Source of the DNA: Theodoxus fluviatilis
Lineage: Eukaryota; Mollusca; Gastropoda; Cycloneritida; Neritidae
Direction: 5' to 3'
DNA length: 40,261 bases
Assembly: GCA_034096865.1 (NCBI GenBank)
Contig: JAWQFJ010016563.1
Coordinates: forward strand, 30,001-70,261
The notes under the pieces are model-generated. The model was not told the origin of the DNA. It saw only the letters and a list, made by a program, of their open reading frames with translations, and made no database searches. This document shows positions 22,481-34,043 of this stretch, one piece after another. Within the stretch, counting starts at the first letter, position 1; each line of letters begins with the position of its first letter. The position numbers were made by a program, and so were the translations under genes.

Positions 22481-23420
22481 TTGCTCCACAGTTTCGACCC
22501 GCATTACTCAACAATCCACTTCTGCTTTACTCCACCATTTAATTTTACTTTACTCCACCATCTCCTCCTGCCTTACATGTATTACACCAACTATTGGTTC
22601 ACGCCATCTCCCCCTACTTTCTCACTCCCTTTCCTTCAACCCTACTCAGTACTCCGTCTTACTATCGTCATATCCTAGACCGTAGAGTATCCTAAAACGT
22701 AGAGCGTGACCTACTTGCATATTATTAACATGACGTGTTCACCCGCCAAATCTTGTGATTGGACAATGCCCCGCAGAGATGACAATCCCAAGCCTACTCT
22801 AGTTATCTTAACTGTGATTAGCCGGTTGAAACGGTAAGCGTTTTATGAAATCTCGGACCCAAAGATTTTTGTCTTTGCTGCGTGTGATTACGCAAACATT
22901 TCTAGAGGAGTGTACCGTTTGACACTATAATCCTGTCTCACTTGATCACCGCCTCTTGTCTGCCACTACATATACTGCTTTGATCCACCATAACTACTGC
23001 CTCTTTGTCACTCTTTCCTCCTGCCTTACTGCACCATTTACTCCTGCACGACTCCATTATCTTCCTCTGTCTCGCAACTACCTCCAGCCTTACTCCTCTA
23101 CAAATATCTACCCTATATCTACCTTACTCCACATTTGTTCATGCCTTACTTCACAGCTTTTTCAACCTTTCACCACTACTTAATCCTGCCTACTTCCTCC
23201 TGCCTCCCTTCTGCACCTTTCTGTCGTACTTCACACAAACTTCTGCCTTACCCCTACCACACTGCCCCCTTTTCCCTTGCCTTTACTCCACTACTTTCCT
23301 CCTGCCTCCTCTCTGCTCCTTTCTGTCGTACTTCACACAAACGTATGCCCTACCCCTCCCATACTGCCCCACTTCCCCTTGCCGTACTTCGCCCCTCCTC
23401 TCGCCTTACTCTGCGCCCCA
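22481..23420. repeat. pyrimidine-rich degenerate repeat region
   Basis: Two C/T-rich parts (about 22481-22675 and 22940-23420) share recurring phrases such as TTTACTCCACCA, CTCCTGCCTTAC and TTTCTGTCGTACTTCACAC. They flank a non-repetitive island (about 22700-22920) with AT-core motifs (TTGCATATTATTAACATGAC, GTGATTGGACAATG, GTGATTACGCAAACA). Ser/Pro/Leu/Tyr-rich plus-strand frames up to 162 codons are composition artefacts. Confidence 0.6.
23194..23397. repeat. 102-bp tandem duplication
   Basis: Two adjacent units start with TTCCTCCTGCCTCC at 23194 and 23296. Each contains CTGTCGTACTTCACACAAAC (23221 and 23323), an offset of 102 bp. The right boundary is approximate because the second unit is more diverged. 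Confidence 0.85.
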
Positions 23421-23953
23421 CTCCCCCTGCCTGGGCATGCGCGCCATCTCCTGGGGTCCGTCAAGAAGATTACGACAGCACCGACCAAGATAACATTTTC
23501 CTCAGGTCATTTGTTTCTCTTCATCATTTTTTCACCCTCCTCGCGTCCACTCCCGACTCCGCCCCGCTTCCTCTGCAATGACCCCCCGTTGTCCTAACCC
23601 TAGGTCCCCCCCCACCCCCCACCTCATCCACGATGGCGTGAGGCGGCCGCGCGGGTTCATCAGGGATGTCTGGCGCCCAGGCCGAGGGTGAGGTCACGTG
23701 GCGTAATGCCGGCCTGGCCCCCGCCCGCCAGTATCGACCTGCCCGAAGCTGCCCCCACCCCCCCACCCCCATCTCCACCCAACCCTCTGTACCCCCAGGC
23801 TCCGCCTTCAGTACCCCGCCCCTAGCCATCGTCCTCGCGGCCACCACCACTCCCTTCGGACTCACTCGGACTCGTACTCGAGGCTATCCTTGGGCAGCGC
23901 TCGTCTGTCGATGAAGCGTGCTCGTGAGTGTCTGGTGGGAGTGCCAGTCTCTT

Positions 23954-23960
<7 letters not shown>
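23421..23960. other. unique GC-rich DNA, no gene recognised
   Basis: GC-rich with C-runs (near 23608-23622 and 23751-23770) and a CACGTG E-box at about 23694. Two overlapping opposite frames (23524-23865 minus, 23666-23914 plus) have no motif. Confidence 0.4.
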
Positions 23961-24009
<49 letters not shown>

Positions 24010-24184
24010 AGTGTGGATGCGTGTTTGTGTGCGTGCGTGGTGTGTGTGATGTATATGTGTGTGTGCGTCTCTGTGCGTGCGCGTGTGTGTTTGTGTGTGT
24101 GTGTCTGAGTTTGTGTGTGATTGTGTGTGTGTGCGTCTCTGTGCGTGCGCGTGCGTGCGTGTGTGTGTGTGTGTGTGTGTGTCT
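23961..24184. repeat. compound (GT)n array
   Basis: A pure GT run of about 47 bp, then GT interspersed with GCGT, GTCT and TGAT. An internal segment GTGCGTCTCTGTGCGTGCGC occurs at 24063 and again at 24131, an internal duplication with a 68-bp offset. Confidence 0.95.
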
Positions 24185-24914
24185 GTTTAATGTAGGTGCA
24201 TCTTTGTCACATCGCTGTCCTCTTTGCTGTGTTGATTCATTTCACAGAAGTTTGGACCCGTCGTACACGATGCAGACATGGACGCGTTGTCCCGTTACTC
24301 CTGCCCTTCTGTCGTTGGCTCTTCACCGCTGTTTTCCCCAGGTGTGTGTTCCTTTTGTTTTCTCATTCACCGCTCAGTCAAGATTTGTCGTATTATCGGG
24401 TATGTTTTTCTGTCGTCGTCGTCCGAGTACTCGTCAGTGCTCCCGCTGCCGTAGGCGTAGCCCGACTTACGTGTCATTTGATCCTTGGCCAAGTTCACAA
24501 CCATGTTTTGTCCCTTTAAAATAAAATTGCAACCACTGTATTTGTATTCGTACACTCTTCGAGGTCTTTGTCATTTTTACCGGTCTGCCGTTTAGTCGAG
24601 GGACTCCTAGCACTCACAGCCCACGTATCTTGTGGACGTCGTTTGCATAAGTCCCTTTTCTTGTCTTGGTCAATGCGTGTCGTTACGTTTCCCCTTTGTG
24701 CTATGGAACAGAACCTATGTTGCGATATGTGTATTTTCTGTGTGAATATGTTTGAGATTTTTGTCACCAAAAATAAAGGTCTTGAAACCCTCCCCCCAAA
24801 GTTCTGTTCTCTGAATGCGACGTATTTTAATGCGAATAAACGGTTTTGTTTTCGTAATCACCTTAATTTCGTGGTCGCCAAAAATTATTTTTGAGTCAAA
24901 GGTGTAAGCAATGT
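24185..24914. other. unique DNA, no gene recognised
   Basis: Contains polyadenylation-type AATAAA strings near 24770 and 24836, but no coding frame upstream that I can support as a gene. Frames at 24196-24519 and 24568-24894 (plus) have no recognisable domain. Confidence 0.35.
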
Positions 24915-25440
24915 GATCTACGTTTGTCTGTCTGTCCGTCCGTCCGTATGCTTATGTGTGAAAAGTGGAAACACTCATGTTCTCTCTCACTACGCATCTC
25001 AGAGCCTCCAAACTTGGGATGGTGGCAGGATACTTTTATAGGTCTATCCTATAAAAGGCATTTCATCAAAAAGAAGCTCTGGTGCTAACGCAAACTTTGT
25101 CACAATTTCAAATGGCGACAAAAGCTTTCTGGATGGGGCCACACCGTTGTCCTATCACAAAAGCCAAGGTCATAATGTAGACCGGAACACAGGGACAACT
25201 TTTACATGGGCACTGTGTCAGTGACTGCCACAGCCAGCAAAATAATTTCAATGATAATCCTCGACACTATCTTCTAGACATAGCCATTGAACGGGTGCTC
25301 TTCGAAGGCCAAGGCCACAGGTGCCACATTTGCATCGCTGTTGAAAGCGAACTGTTTACAAATGAAGCCTGCCACCGTCACCAAACTTGGCGCAGTTCTT
25401 GTTCGTCGTTCGTTTCCGAAGATGACCACGACTTTCGTCA
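24915..25440. repeat. degenerate interspersed-repeat-like segment
   Basis: Starts with GTCTGTCTGTCCGTCCGTCC. It contains CCAAACTTGG twice (about 25008 and 25383) and AAGCCAAGGTCA / AAGGCCAAGGCCA phrases (about 25152 and 25307). Phrases of this kind recur, from memory, in repeats of marine invertebrates. No ends or flanking duplication are visible, so family and limits are unknown. Confidence 0.35.
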
Positions 25441-25880
25441 GGTAGAGTGACTGCAGTCGGACTTGCGCTTGACTTGGATTACAGTGAGGGAGAGCACTCT
25501 CTCGTCATGACCTATCTATGTCCAGTGGCAAGACGTAGTCAAGACGGCTGGAGACAGGTCAGTATGCAGTGGCTGGCCAGCAGTGTCCTACGTGTCTTAA
25601 TGTGCCCTGGTTGCACTCCACGACACTTTGCTGGGTCCGCCGTCCTGCCCGTTGAGACGGCAGGTGGTGACCCCTTCTGTGTAGTCCACCGGATCCACTA
25701 CAAGCAGTATTAACAGTACAAGTATTGACATAATAGTGTATTCATAGCACATATCTTCCCTTGACAGGCAAGCTCATGGCATTTACAATCCAAAGAATCA
25801 ACACTCATACAACCACTCAATACCACATTCCTACAAAAACTCACACACTACACACATAAACAAAAAACAAAAACTAAGAT
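25441..25880. other. unique DNA flanking the LINE 3' end
   Basis: No gene is recognised. An 88-codon plus-strand frame (25447-25713) has no motif. The part from about 25715 on is AC-rich and adjoins the LINE tail. Confidence 0.4.
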
Positions 25881-25882
25881 CC

Positions 25883-25909
25883 AATAGAACAAATAGAACA
25901 AATAGAACA
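25883..25909 (-). repeat. 9-bp x 3 tandem tail of the LINE
   Basis: Three perfect AATAGAACA units on the plus strand (TGTTCTATT on the LINE strand), about 35 bp beyond the likely stop codon. CR1-group LINEs often end in short tandem repeats rather than poly-A, which fits. Confidence 0.7.
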
Positions 25910-27065
25910 AACTATACAATATACACAGCACTTGCAGGCCAGGTCAAGTAAGACGAAGCAGCTCAGCGGGAAAGGCGGATCAGAAGAGGTGGGTTTTTAG
26001 AGCCCTTTTGAACTGGGGCAGAGTGTCAGAATGACGGACTGAGAGAGGGAGACTACTCCAGGTTACAGGTCCGATATATGAGAAGGCACGCTGTCCTTTA
26101 GTTTTCTTGTTACGGCGGGGGACCTTAAGCATTCTAGAGTCAGCAGCTGAGCGTAGAGATCTGGAGGGCGTGTAGACTGCAAGAATTTCTGTAAAGAGCG
26201 TGTGGTGCGGTGTTTTCGATGGCTTTGAAGCACAAAGTAGCAAGTTTATAATCTATCCTCTGAGAGATGGGGAGCCAGTGAAGTGTATGTAGGAGTGGAG
26301 AGACATGGGTACGCTTGGGACATCGAAAAACTAGCCTAGCAGCACAATTCTGAACTTTCTGGAGTTTTTTAAGCAGAGTGTCAGGGATGCCAGAGAGAAG
26401 AGAGTTTCCATAGTCGAGACGAGACAGAACGAGTGATGTGATGAGAGTTTTGGTGGCCTGCTGAGAAAAGGTAATGACGAATGGTACTAATTTTCCTTGA
26501 CTCGTAATATGCTAAATGACAGACTTTGTTGACACGATATCTCATTGCCAGATCATCGTCAAACATGACGCCTAAATTTATAACAGAATGAGAGAAGACG
26601 ATGTCACTGACCAATGGTTAGTTTGAGGGCCTGATCCCATTCGCCTCTGCCGCCCACCAGGAGTGCTTCAGTTTTTGAGTCATTGAGTTGGAGCTTGTTC
26701 CGGGTCATCCACCGTTTCACGTCAGAGATACAGTGTTCGCTGGTAGAAAGAAGAGAGTGGATTTGACTGGGATGGGAGGAGTTGTAGAGCTGGGTATTAT
26801 CAGCAAATTCACTGTGAGAGACTGAATGACTATCAATTACATTGGAGAGTGGTTGGGTGTACAGTAGAAACCGCAGAGGACCCAGAACAGAGCCCTGAGG
26901 GACCCCGTACTTGAGGTGTAGGATCAGAAACAAAACCCGAGATCGAAACAGTCTGTGTACGTTCTGAGAGATATGAGTGCAGGAAAGAGAGTGCTAAGTT
27001 CCCAATGCCAAAAACGTTTCTAAGATGGGCGAGAAGAATTCCATGATCTCTTTAGTCTTGTCGAA
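25883..27065 (-). mobile_element. 5'-truncated, decayed non-LTR retrotransposon (CR1/L2/Jockey-type reverse transcriptase)
   Basis: Reading the minus strand, the similarity starts inside the reverse transcriptase palm ([19 protein letters not shown], about 27045 down) and continues through [10 protein letters not shown]. It then shifts frame before [12 protein letters not shown] in the frame 26933-26604. The catalytic box, normally [FY]ADD, reads FADN; the second Asp is replaced by Asn at 26796-26798, so the enzyme would be inactive. Further frame changes occur near 26605-26612, 26455-26475 and 26225-26243. Between them lie recognisable C-terminal pieces: INLGVMFDD, LVLSRLDYGNSLLSGIP, LHTLHWLPISQRIDYKL and WSSLPLSVRHSDTLPQFKRA. 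The frame stops at TGA 25980-25982, probably a decayed CGA, since the reading continues to another TGA at 25944-25946. No endonuclease domain or ORF1 is present, typical of 5' truncation. The 3' end carries a short tandem tail. The exact clade is uncertain. Confidence 0.9.
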
Positions 27066-28229
27066 GTTTGTCTCTTATAGTTCTTGCCATCTTCCTGTCT
27101 GCAAGTTTCTGCTTGATTTCATTTGTGTACATACGCATTAACTGTCGTGATACTCTTAAGTGGACCAATTCTATGGAGAAAAAAAGTTTAGTTCTGTGTG
27201 TATGCATGTCTCCGACTTTCTTCACTTGTTGGCCTCCTTAACACTGAAACACTCCACGTCTCTTTGTTCTTCACAATGCCGTCAATCACCGTTTTCTTTT
27301 GCGGGGCATATCTGCTTCCTGGCACTCCACGGTGGTTAGTTAGAGAAGGAGGCTTCGAGGTCGCTGTCAAACAGAAAACTGGTGACTCGTGTTTGTAGAA
27401 TACAGCTTATTCCACTGCCGTGTTTTTTTTAACGAGGAAATAATTTTTCTCCTGGTTCAGCCAATTACCTACGAGCATGACACCCGCCGAGAACGTAAAA
27501 AGGAGAAATATTTGTACATGAAGGAAGTAAAAAGGAGTAACCCTAGCAACCTTCAGCCATGGACCTCACAATGTTGTCTCCTCGGTGTTGCGACTGACAT
27601 TCGTTTACAGGAAGTCGGCCCGAATCCGGAAATCATTAATTCTCGACATCTCCCCCACGCAAACACCTGATCGAGCGGGCAAGGAAATTAGTTCATAAAC
27701 CCATTGTCAAGGATCTGGATTTTTGCACAATGCACGTCTGTTACAAATCCATGCGCATTCCTCGGGCAACAACGCAGGAAACAAACGTGGATCGGTAAGG
27801 ACAGAAGGAAGTATGCTCCTGCAATACACATTGCAACACGAAGGTATTTAACATCACTACTGTAGATGCTTTATTGTTGATTACATCAACAGTCTACCTT
27901 TCCCATACAATTCCCCACATCCACTTTCAACTTTATTTCTGTCAGGTGTGCTCGAGACAACTCAGAATCGCAGGAAGGTAGAAAATCCCTAAGATGAGCA
28001 ATCATGCTGCACTATGCATTTCCAGGTACTATGAAGAGACAATGCTTTGTGAAGATTTTCATTCACTCATCAAGAATGGATTTCCGTCGACATTTCGAGA
28101 GGTAAAGAACCAGCCAAGATCCACAGCCATCAAAGAACTGAACAATGTTCGCTTTATTCCAGTTTTATGTGAAGTCGAAAACCCTACAGTTACCATGTTC
28201 ACAGGGACACTATGAGACTACTTTGTGAT
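27066..28229. other. unique DNA, no gene recognised
   Basis: Short frames only (27389-27670 plus, 93 codons; 27994-28215 plus, 73 codons), with no recognisable motif. An AT-core site TCATTAATTC lies near 27634. Confidence 0.4.
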
Positions 28230-28350
28230 GCTAGACGGTAAAGGATTTCATGGCGTCACCGCCGTCTCCATGGAGACGAAGTCCGCTCACGTGGCAATGT
28301 GGCGATTGCAGCACGACGGGCGGCCGCGGAGAACGAGTAGTAACCGCGCG
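28230..28350. promoter_or_regulatory. CpG-rich block with X-box and E-box
   Basis: A short GC-rich, CpG-rich island in AT-richer surroundings. In order it holds a 16-bp perfect palindrome that fits the RFX X-box consensus (28263-28278), a CACGTG E-box within CTCACGTGGC about 10 bp downstream, and GCGGCCGCGG. Clustered sites in a CpG-rich block are typical of promoters or enhancers; no transcript start can be placed and function is inferred. Confidence 0.35.
28263..28278. promoter_or_regulatory. perfect RFX X-box palindrome
   Basis: CGTCTCCATGGAGACG is a perfect 16-bp palindrome. Its inner 14 bases match the X-box consensus RYYNYY-N(1-3)-RRNRAC at every position with a 2-bp spacer. RFX factors bind such sites, notably upstream of ciliary genes in animals. 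No ciliary gene is recognisable nearby. Confidence 0.5.
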
Positions 28351-31300
28351 GACTCGAGTGAAAAGCTAGCATTGCTTCACCACTGACAGGAAATAGGTAC
28401 GGTAACACAAACACATTGACGATGACTTGTATCTCCAGAGGTCAGTAAAAACAAACGACTGTCAATGTTTTCAGTACCTAAGTATTTGCCCTAACCTCTT
28501 GCCCACTGAGAAATGAACGTCGCAACGGGCGGGTTTACAAGCTGCATTAATGTCATGGCTTGTCTTTTTTGTGCGACTGCTTCTGACGGTACACGGAAAA
28601 CAAACTCCCATTGCAATGATAGAATGAGAACAGAAACAAAGAAGGCACCATGATATCATTGGTTTGACTGTGTCATGCATCACACGAAAGGTCCCTATGA
28701 TGAACGAGTAAAAATGACTCCTTTGGACCACCGGTCGAAAGGTCAACCGAAACTCTGGACGAAAAAAACAGCGCAGTGGTGGATGGCAAACTGACAACGG
28801 ATCGAGAATGGACTCAAAGCCGATAAAAAGAATCTTCCTGATGAATCAGCAGTCGTAATGGCCCCGGCGAATTCAAAGCAAAGGATGAAATAGCCCGTTA
28901 ACTCGCTGCGGAGGCAATGCGCCTATTCGTTCGCGATGGATTGTGCGCCTGTTGCCGGGGCCCTGCATTGGCAGCATCGCCTTCGCTCCTCGGGGTTCGT
29001 AATCGAAACATCTCTGCCTCTTGTTCGTGGCGAACGGGGCCGCCACAACAACGCGCCTCACCATAGATCTCTACGGTTCGGAGGCGGCTGTCCCGACGGC
29101 CAGCTTCCACCCATCCGCTTTTTATCGCAAGCGTTTTGCATTGTAATCGAAGACGGCCGAGTTCTTCTGGCGGCTAAACGGTTTTTGCCGGCTTCACGGT
29201 GGCGGGCGGTGATGGCCGCTGTCCGGTTTTTAATCTGTCTCTTTGTGGCCCTCCCTCCTCTCTCCTCGCCCTCAGCCTCTTCACCGCCCCGCCCGACGCC
29301 TATCCTCTTGGCCGCCTGTCGTCCTGTCCGTCAGCCTGTCAGCGCGGGCTGCCGGGGTAAAAAGCGGTCGGGACTTCTCGTCGCTCGCCAGCGGAGCTCG
29401 GCATCTCGGGAAGAGCAGAGACTCACGAAGTCGGCGTCTTTGTCGGGTGCCAAGTAGAAGGCGGGGGAGAAAAAAGTTCGCACTTACAGCCAGGGGCATC
29501 TCCGAGACCATTGGGGGATCTGTCAGGGATGTGAGGCGCGGTAACTAAGGCTAACTGCCGCGAAGCATGCCCGGACTGCCGAGAGCCCGCCACAGCCGGA
29601 AGGTCTTCCTCCAGAAAGTGCACAGGCGAGGCCGAGGACGCCACACGGAGTTCACGTGAGTGGAAGGAAGGTCTTCAGGCCCATGTGCCGCAGCAGATCT
29701 GCCGTCCGATGTTCATCACGGCGCTTTCTCGGTGGTGGCCTCTGATCGACGTAGAGACATTCTTCAGTCCCCGACATCGTCACTCGCGTTCGTTTCGTTC
29801 CCGAGTCACGATCAGTCCGTGTTCATCTCGATCATCCACGGATACAAAGAGACGGAATTCCAATGCAGAAACAAAATGTCCATGCAAGAAGTTTCTTGTC
29901 ATGATATGTGGTGTTCTTTGAAAATATTGTCTATCATGTGCATGTAGACCCATTGCACATTTTAAATTCGTTTTGTTTACCCATTTGTTTAAAAAAGATG
30001 AAAAAAGAACAGGCCACATCACTAGACAGTATATGGAGGGAATCACTTTTATTATGAATAATTAGTTTTAAAAATCCGCAGTGTGTAAACTCACTAACTC
30101 ACCATCGCCTTGAAACTTAATTTCTACATGCAAGCAAATCACAAAATTGGCTCTTCCAGTTTCTGTCGCAGAGGCTTCCACAATACTCGGTCCAAATCTT
30201 ACCGTCATAACATAGTTCCTCGTCCCTAAACTTTCAGCCAGCTTCTAGTTCACTGTGCGGGTCAGGCACAGTCTGGGGCAAGCACAGGCATGCACAAGAT
30301 GGGCAGACCACGGCGGAGCAAGCACAGCATTCACAAGCAAACCAAGCATGAATCAAAACAGGCCCCAATTAGACCACGGTGAGCCAGAAGCAGGCCAGGG
30401 AGAGACCACAAAGAGAATCTAAGCAGGCCGGACTTGGGATTAAAAACAGACCAGGAACTGACTAAGCAGACAAAGCACGGTACAGAAGCGGACAAGGAAC
30501 TCCGCTAAAGCCTGCAGGAACGGCCAGCTTCCGCTCGGTTCACATCGACCGCGTGCGCTCAGTGAGAGTCGTGCCCAGGGCAGGGCCGAGGGTCAGGGCG
30601 GTGCGTCAGGAAGGAGGATGCCAGGCGGAGAGGCCGTCATTGTCCCCGCAATCCTGGGCCCACTGTCACCGTCATCAGCGGCGATTTTCGCCACGCCGCC
30701 CGCAGTCGGGGTGACGTATCCTGGCCCTCTCCTTGCCATCGCGACGCCTGCGTAGCTCGGGGGCATGGACTCCCATCACACGTCGCTGCCTGCGCTATTG
30801 ATCTTGCAATTTTGAAATCCTGTCGACTTTTGCAGCCCGGTGCATCGCAGTTTTGTGGAGCGGCGAGCTGCACGCCGTGTCACTTATCCCGGATCGTCCG
30901 CGATCTCTGACGGGAGGACGCCGGACCTGTCGGATCGCGGCAGCAGAGTGCACGTGCAGCCCGGAAAAACGTGATTCTCTCTCTCTCGCCAAATGACGTC
31001 CTCCGATCCAAGAGAGAAAAAACCCGCCATGCCGACTCATTGCACCTTCTGAAAACTCCGCTGTCGACATTTTTTCGCCAAGCATCGTGGGCGGATTATT
31101 TTTATTCGGTCGAGTAACATGTCGCCATGTTGCTGTCGCCACACCCGCTCTCTCCGCGTGCGGGCTTTCCGACCACGCAGGGCTTGATGGCAGGTCCCGT
31201 GGGACCACGGCCGAAAGACGCCTTGTCACACAGGCGTGAAAAAAGAAGTAGCGTTTCAAGCCGTTTGGAGTTCGCCCACACTCCTCAGGCTGTCACGATA

Positions 31301-32323
31301 CCAACTCTTCTGACTTTTTGGGGTACGATCCATCGTCTGGGTTTGGCTTCAAACCTCTGGGGCTTTGAATAGTGAAGTACACGCGTTGCAAAACGACTAA
31401 TCCGAGCATGATAGTATCAGGTCTACATTCGAGCGGTGCTTCGTCTTCAGGGTCAAAGGGCATCGAGCGCGCCGACTGGTTCGCAACTGAGGTCGGACGT
31501 GACGCGACGTCCGGATGCCGACCGTGAAAAATCGACGCGACAAAAATCTTGTGTTCGTCTGTTGCTTTTTTGCTTTCAGCGGCTGTCAAACTCTCGTTCC
31601 TGCAGATCTGCCACGTACTGGAAACAAATGCTTTTAAGATATGAATGTAAAAAAACCATCACCACCACCCCACCCCCAATGCATGCATACCACACAGAGT
31701 TCGCAGGTTAACAGTATAACATTCGTTTTATAACAAAGTTTGTTATGTTAATTCAGACAATTTCACTTGATCAGATGGTAATTTTGGGTAGGGTTTTGCG
31801 ATAAGACATTCTTGATATTATGTTCAAGATTTTGTTTCACATAGCCATATATTTAACTTAAAGCAGGTATAGTCATAGCAACTTGGCTGCTTTCCTCATC
31901 AACTGGAACTCAAAGGTCGCAACTATTTTGGGGCCCTTTTCAAAGTCTCGGCTAAGGTCGAAATTTACCTGAGGTAGACAGCATGCTCTTATAAGACGTA
32001 AAGGACTTTCTTTCTCGAGATGGTTGGAAGCTGAGTATGTACGCTTTTTGATCAGCGTTCAGCGGGATCTTTTCACTGCAGCCATTGCAGAATGTATCGC
32101 TGGCTACGTGGAAGTACAGTTCGGTCAAAACCTGATCTCAGCCATTGTTAAATGGCTACGTAAGACGTTAAGTCATTATCTAGGGCTTGCCTGTGAAGAT
32201 AATAAACTTTTGTCACCCCACACAGATAAACAATTCTACGAATGACCACGTGAGAGCTGTGTAGAGGGTCGTATAACATTTCCTGCTCTTTTTTCAATCA
32301 TATAGAAGGTGAAAAAAGTAAAT
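28351..32323. other. about 4 kb of unique DNA with two GC-rich blocks, no gene recognised
   Basis: GC-rich blocks lie at about 28860-29660 and 30520-31300, separated by AT-rich DNA. The longest frames (28936-29457 plus, 173 codons; 30795-31259 minus, 154 codons) have no domain I recognise. A pyrimidine tract ending TTGCTTTCAG near 31580 looks like a splice acceptor but adjoins no identifiable exon. Loose ACCACGG, GAGC and AAGCA phrases recur at 30250-30500 without a clear unit. At 32080-32162 a CAGCCATTG...GGCTACGT phrase occurs twice, about 50 bp apart. Confidence 0.35.
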
Positions 32324-32711
32324 CACACACACACACACACACACGAACACGCACACACGAACACGCACACACAAGCATGCGCACGTACGCAAACACACAC
32401 GCACACACGCAAACACACACGCACACACGCAAACACACACGCACACGCACGCAAACACACACACACACGCACGTAAACACACACACACACACACACACGC
32501 ACGCACACACACACACGCACGCACACACACACACACACACAGGCACGCAAACACACACACACACACACGCACGCAAACACACACACACACACACACACAC
32601 GCACGCAAACACACACACACACACGCACGCAAACACACACACACACACACACACATACACGCACGCAAACACACACACACACACGCACGCAAACACACAC
32701 ACACGCACGCA

Positions 32712-32781
<70 letters not shown>

Positions 32782-32959
32782 AACACACACACGCAAACAC
32801 ACACACGCAAACACACACGCAAACACACACGCAAACACACGCAGACACACACACACACGCACACACACACACGCACACACACGCACACGCACGCACACAC
32901 ACACACACACGCACACATATACACGCACACACACACGCAAACACACACACACACACGCA

Positions 32960-32994
<35 letters not shown>

Positions 32995-33014
32995 GCACGC
33001 AACCACACACGCAC

Positions 33015-33054
<40 letters not shown>

Positions 33055-33571
33055 GCAAACACACACACACACACACACGCAAACACACACACACACACGC
33101 AAACACACACACACACACGCAAACACACACACACACACGCAAACACACACACACACACACAAACAAACACACACACACACAAACAAACACACACACACGC
33201 AAACAAACACACACACACACACAAAAAAACAAACACACACACGCAAACACACACACACACACGCAAACACACACGCACACGCAAACACACACGCACACGG
33301 AAACACACACGCACACGCAAACACACACACACACGCAAACACACACACACACGCAAACACACACACACACACACGCAAACACACACACACACACACACAC
33401 GCAAACACACACACGCACACACACACGCAAACACAAACCCACACACACGCAAACACACACACACGCACACAAACACACACACACGCAAACACACACACAC
33501 GCAAACACACACACTCGCAAACACACACACACGCAAACACACACACACGCAAACACACACACACACGCAAG

Positions 33572-33605
<34 letters not shown>

Positions 33606-33744
33606 AAAACACACACACACACGCAAACACACACACACGCAAACACACACACACACACGCAAACACACAAACACCCACACGCGCAAACACACACACGCGC
33701 ACACACACGCAAACACACACACACACACGCAAACATACACACAC

Positions 33745-33779
<35 letters not shown>

Positions 33780-33908
33780 GGCTCAAACACAGGCTCAAAC
33801 ACACATACGCACATAAACGCACGCACGCACGCGCGCACACACCCACACCCCCACCCACAGGCACACACACACGCACACACACACACACGCGCGCGCGCAC
33901 AAACACGC
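32324..33908. repeat. 1.6-kb (CA)n array with regular CGCAAA interruptions
   Basis: CA dinucleotides are broken every roughly 10-25 bp by GCAAAC or GCACGC variants along nearly the whole length. A different segment (AAAGGCTCAAACACAGGCTC and CACCCCCACCCACAGG) lies near 33777-33860. Alternating purine/pyrimidine DNA of this length could adopt Z-DNA. Frames of up to 549 codons (Cys/Val on the minus strand, Thr/His on the plus strand) are artefacts of a repeat without stops. Confidence 0.97.
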
Positions 33909-34043
33909 ATTTCGTTGAAGGAAATGTCCATGGAAACCTTCATTGTACCTGCGTACTACACTTTTTTTTTCTTCAAGCAATGTGATAAATTGTTGGCCAA
34001 GCCTCTTTTCTCGAACGAGTCGTGTCATCGCGCCTTACCTTTG
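33909..34043. other. short unique spacer
   Basis: Nonrepetitive apart from a T-run near 33962. It separates the CA array from the CCA/CCCA array. Confidence 0.6.

Noticed and set aside
27066..27400. Extension of the LINE reverse transcriptase further upstream
   Set aside because: Beyond about 27065 no frame continues RT motifs; the weak resemblance near CTTCGACAAGACTAAAGAGA is too short to trust.
31560..31620. Splice acceptor-like TTTTTTGCTTTCAG followed by a possible exon
   Set aside because: No coding frame with a recognisable domain follows and no donor could be paired with it.
32294..33943. Cys/Val-rich frames of 549 and 527 codons and a Thr/His frame of 479 codons
   Set aside because: Direct translations of the CA/CGCAAA array in several frames; no non-repeat domain is attached.
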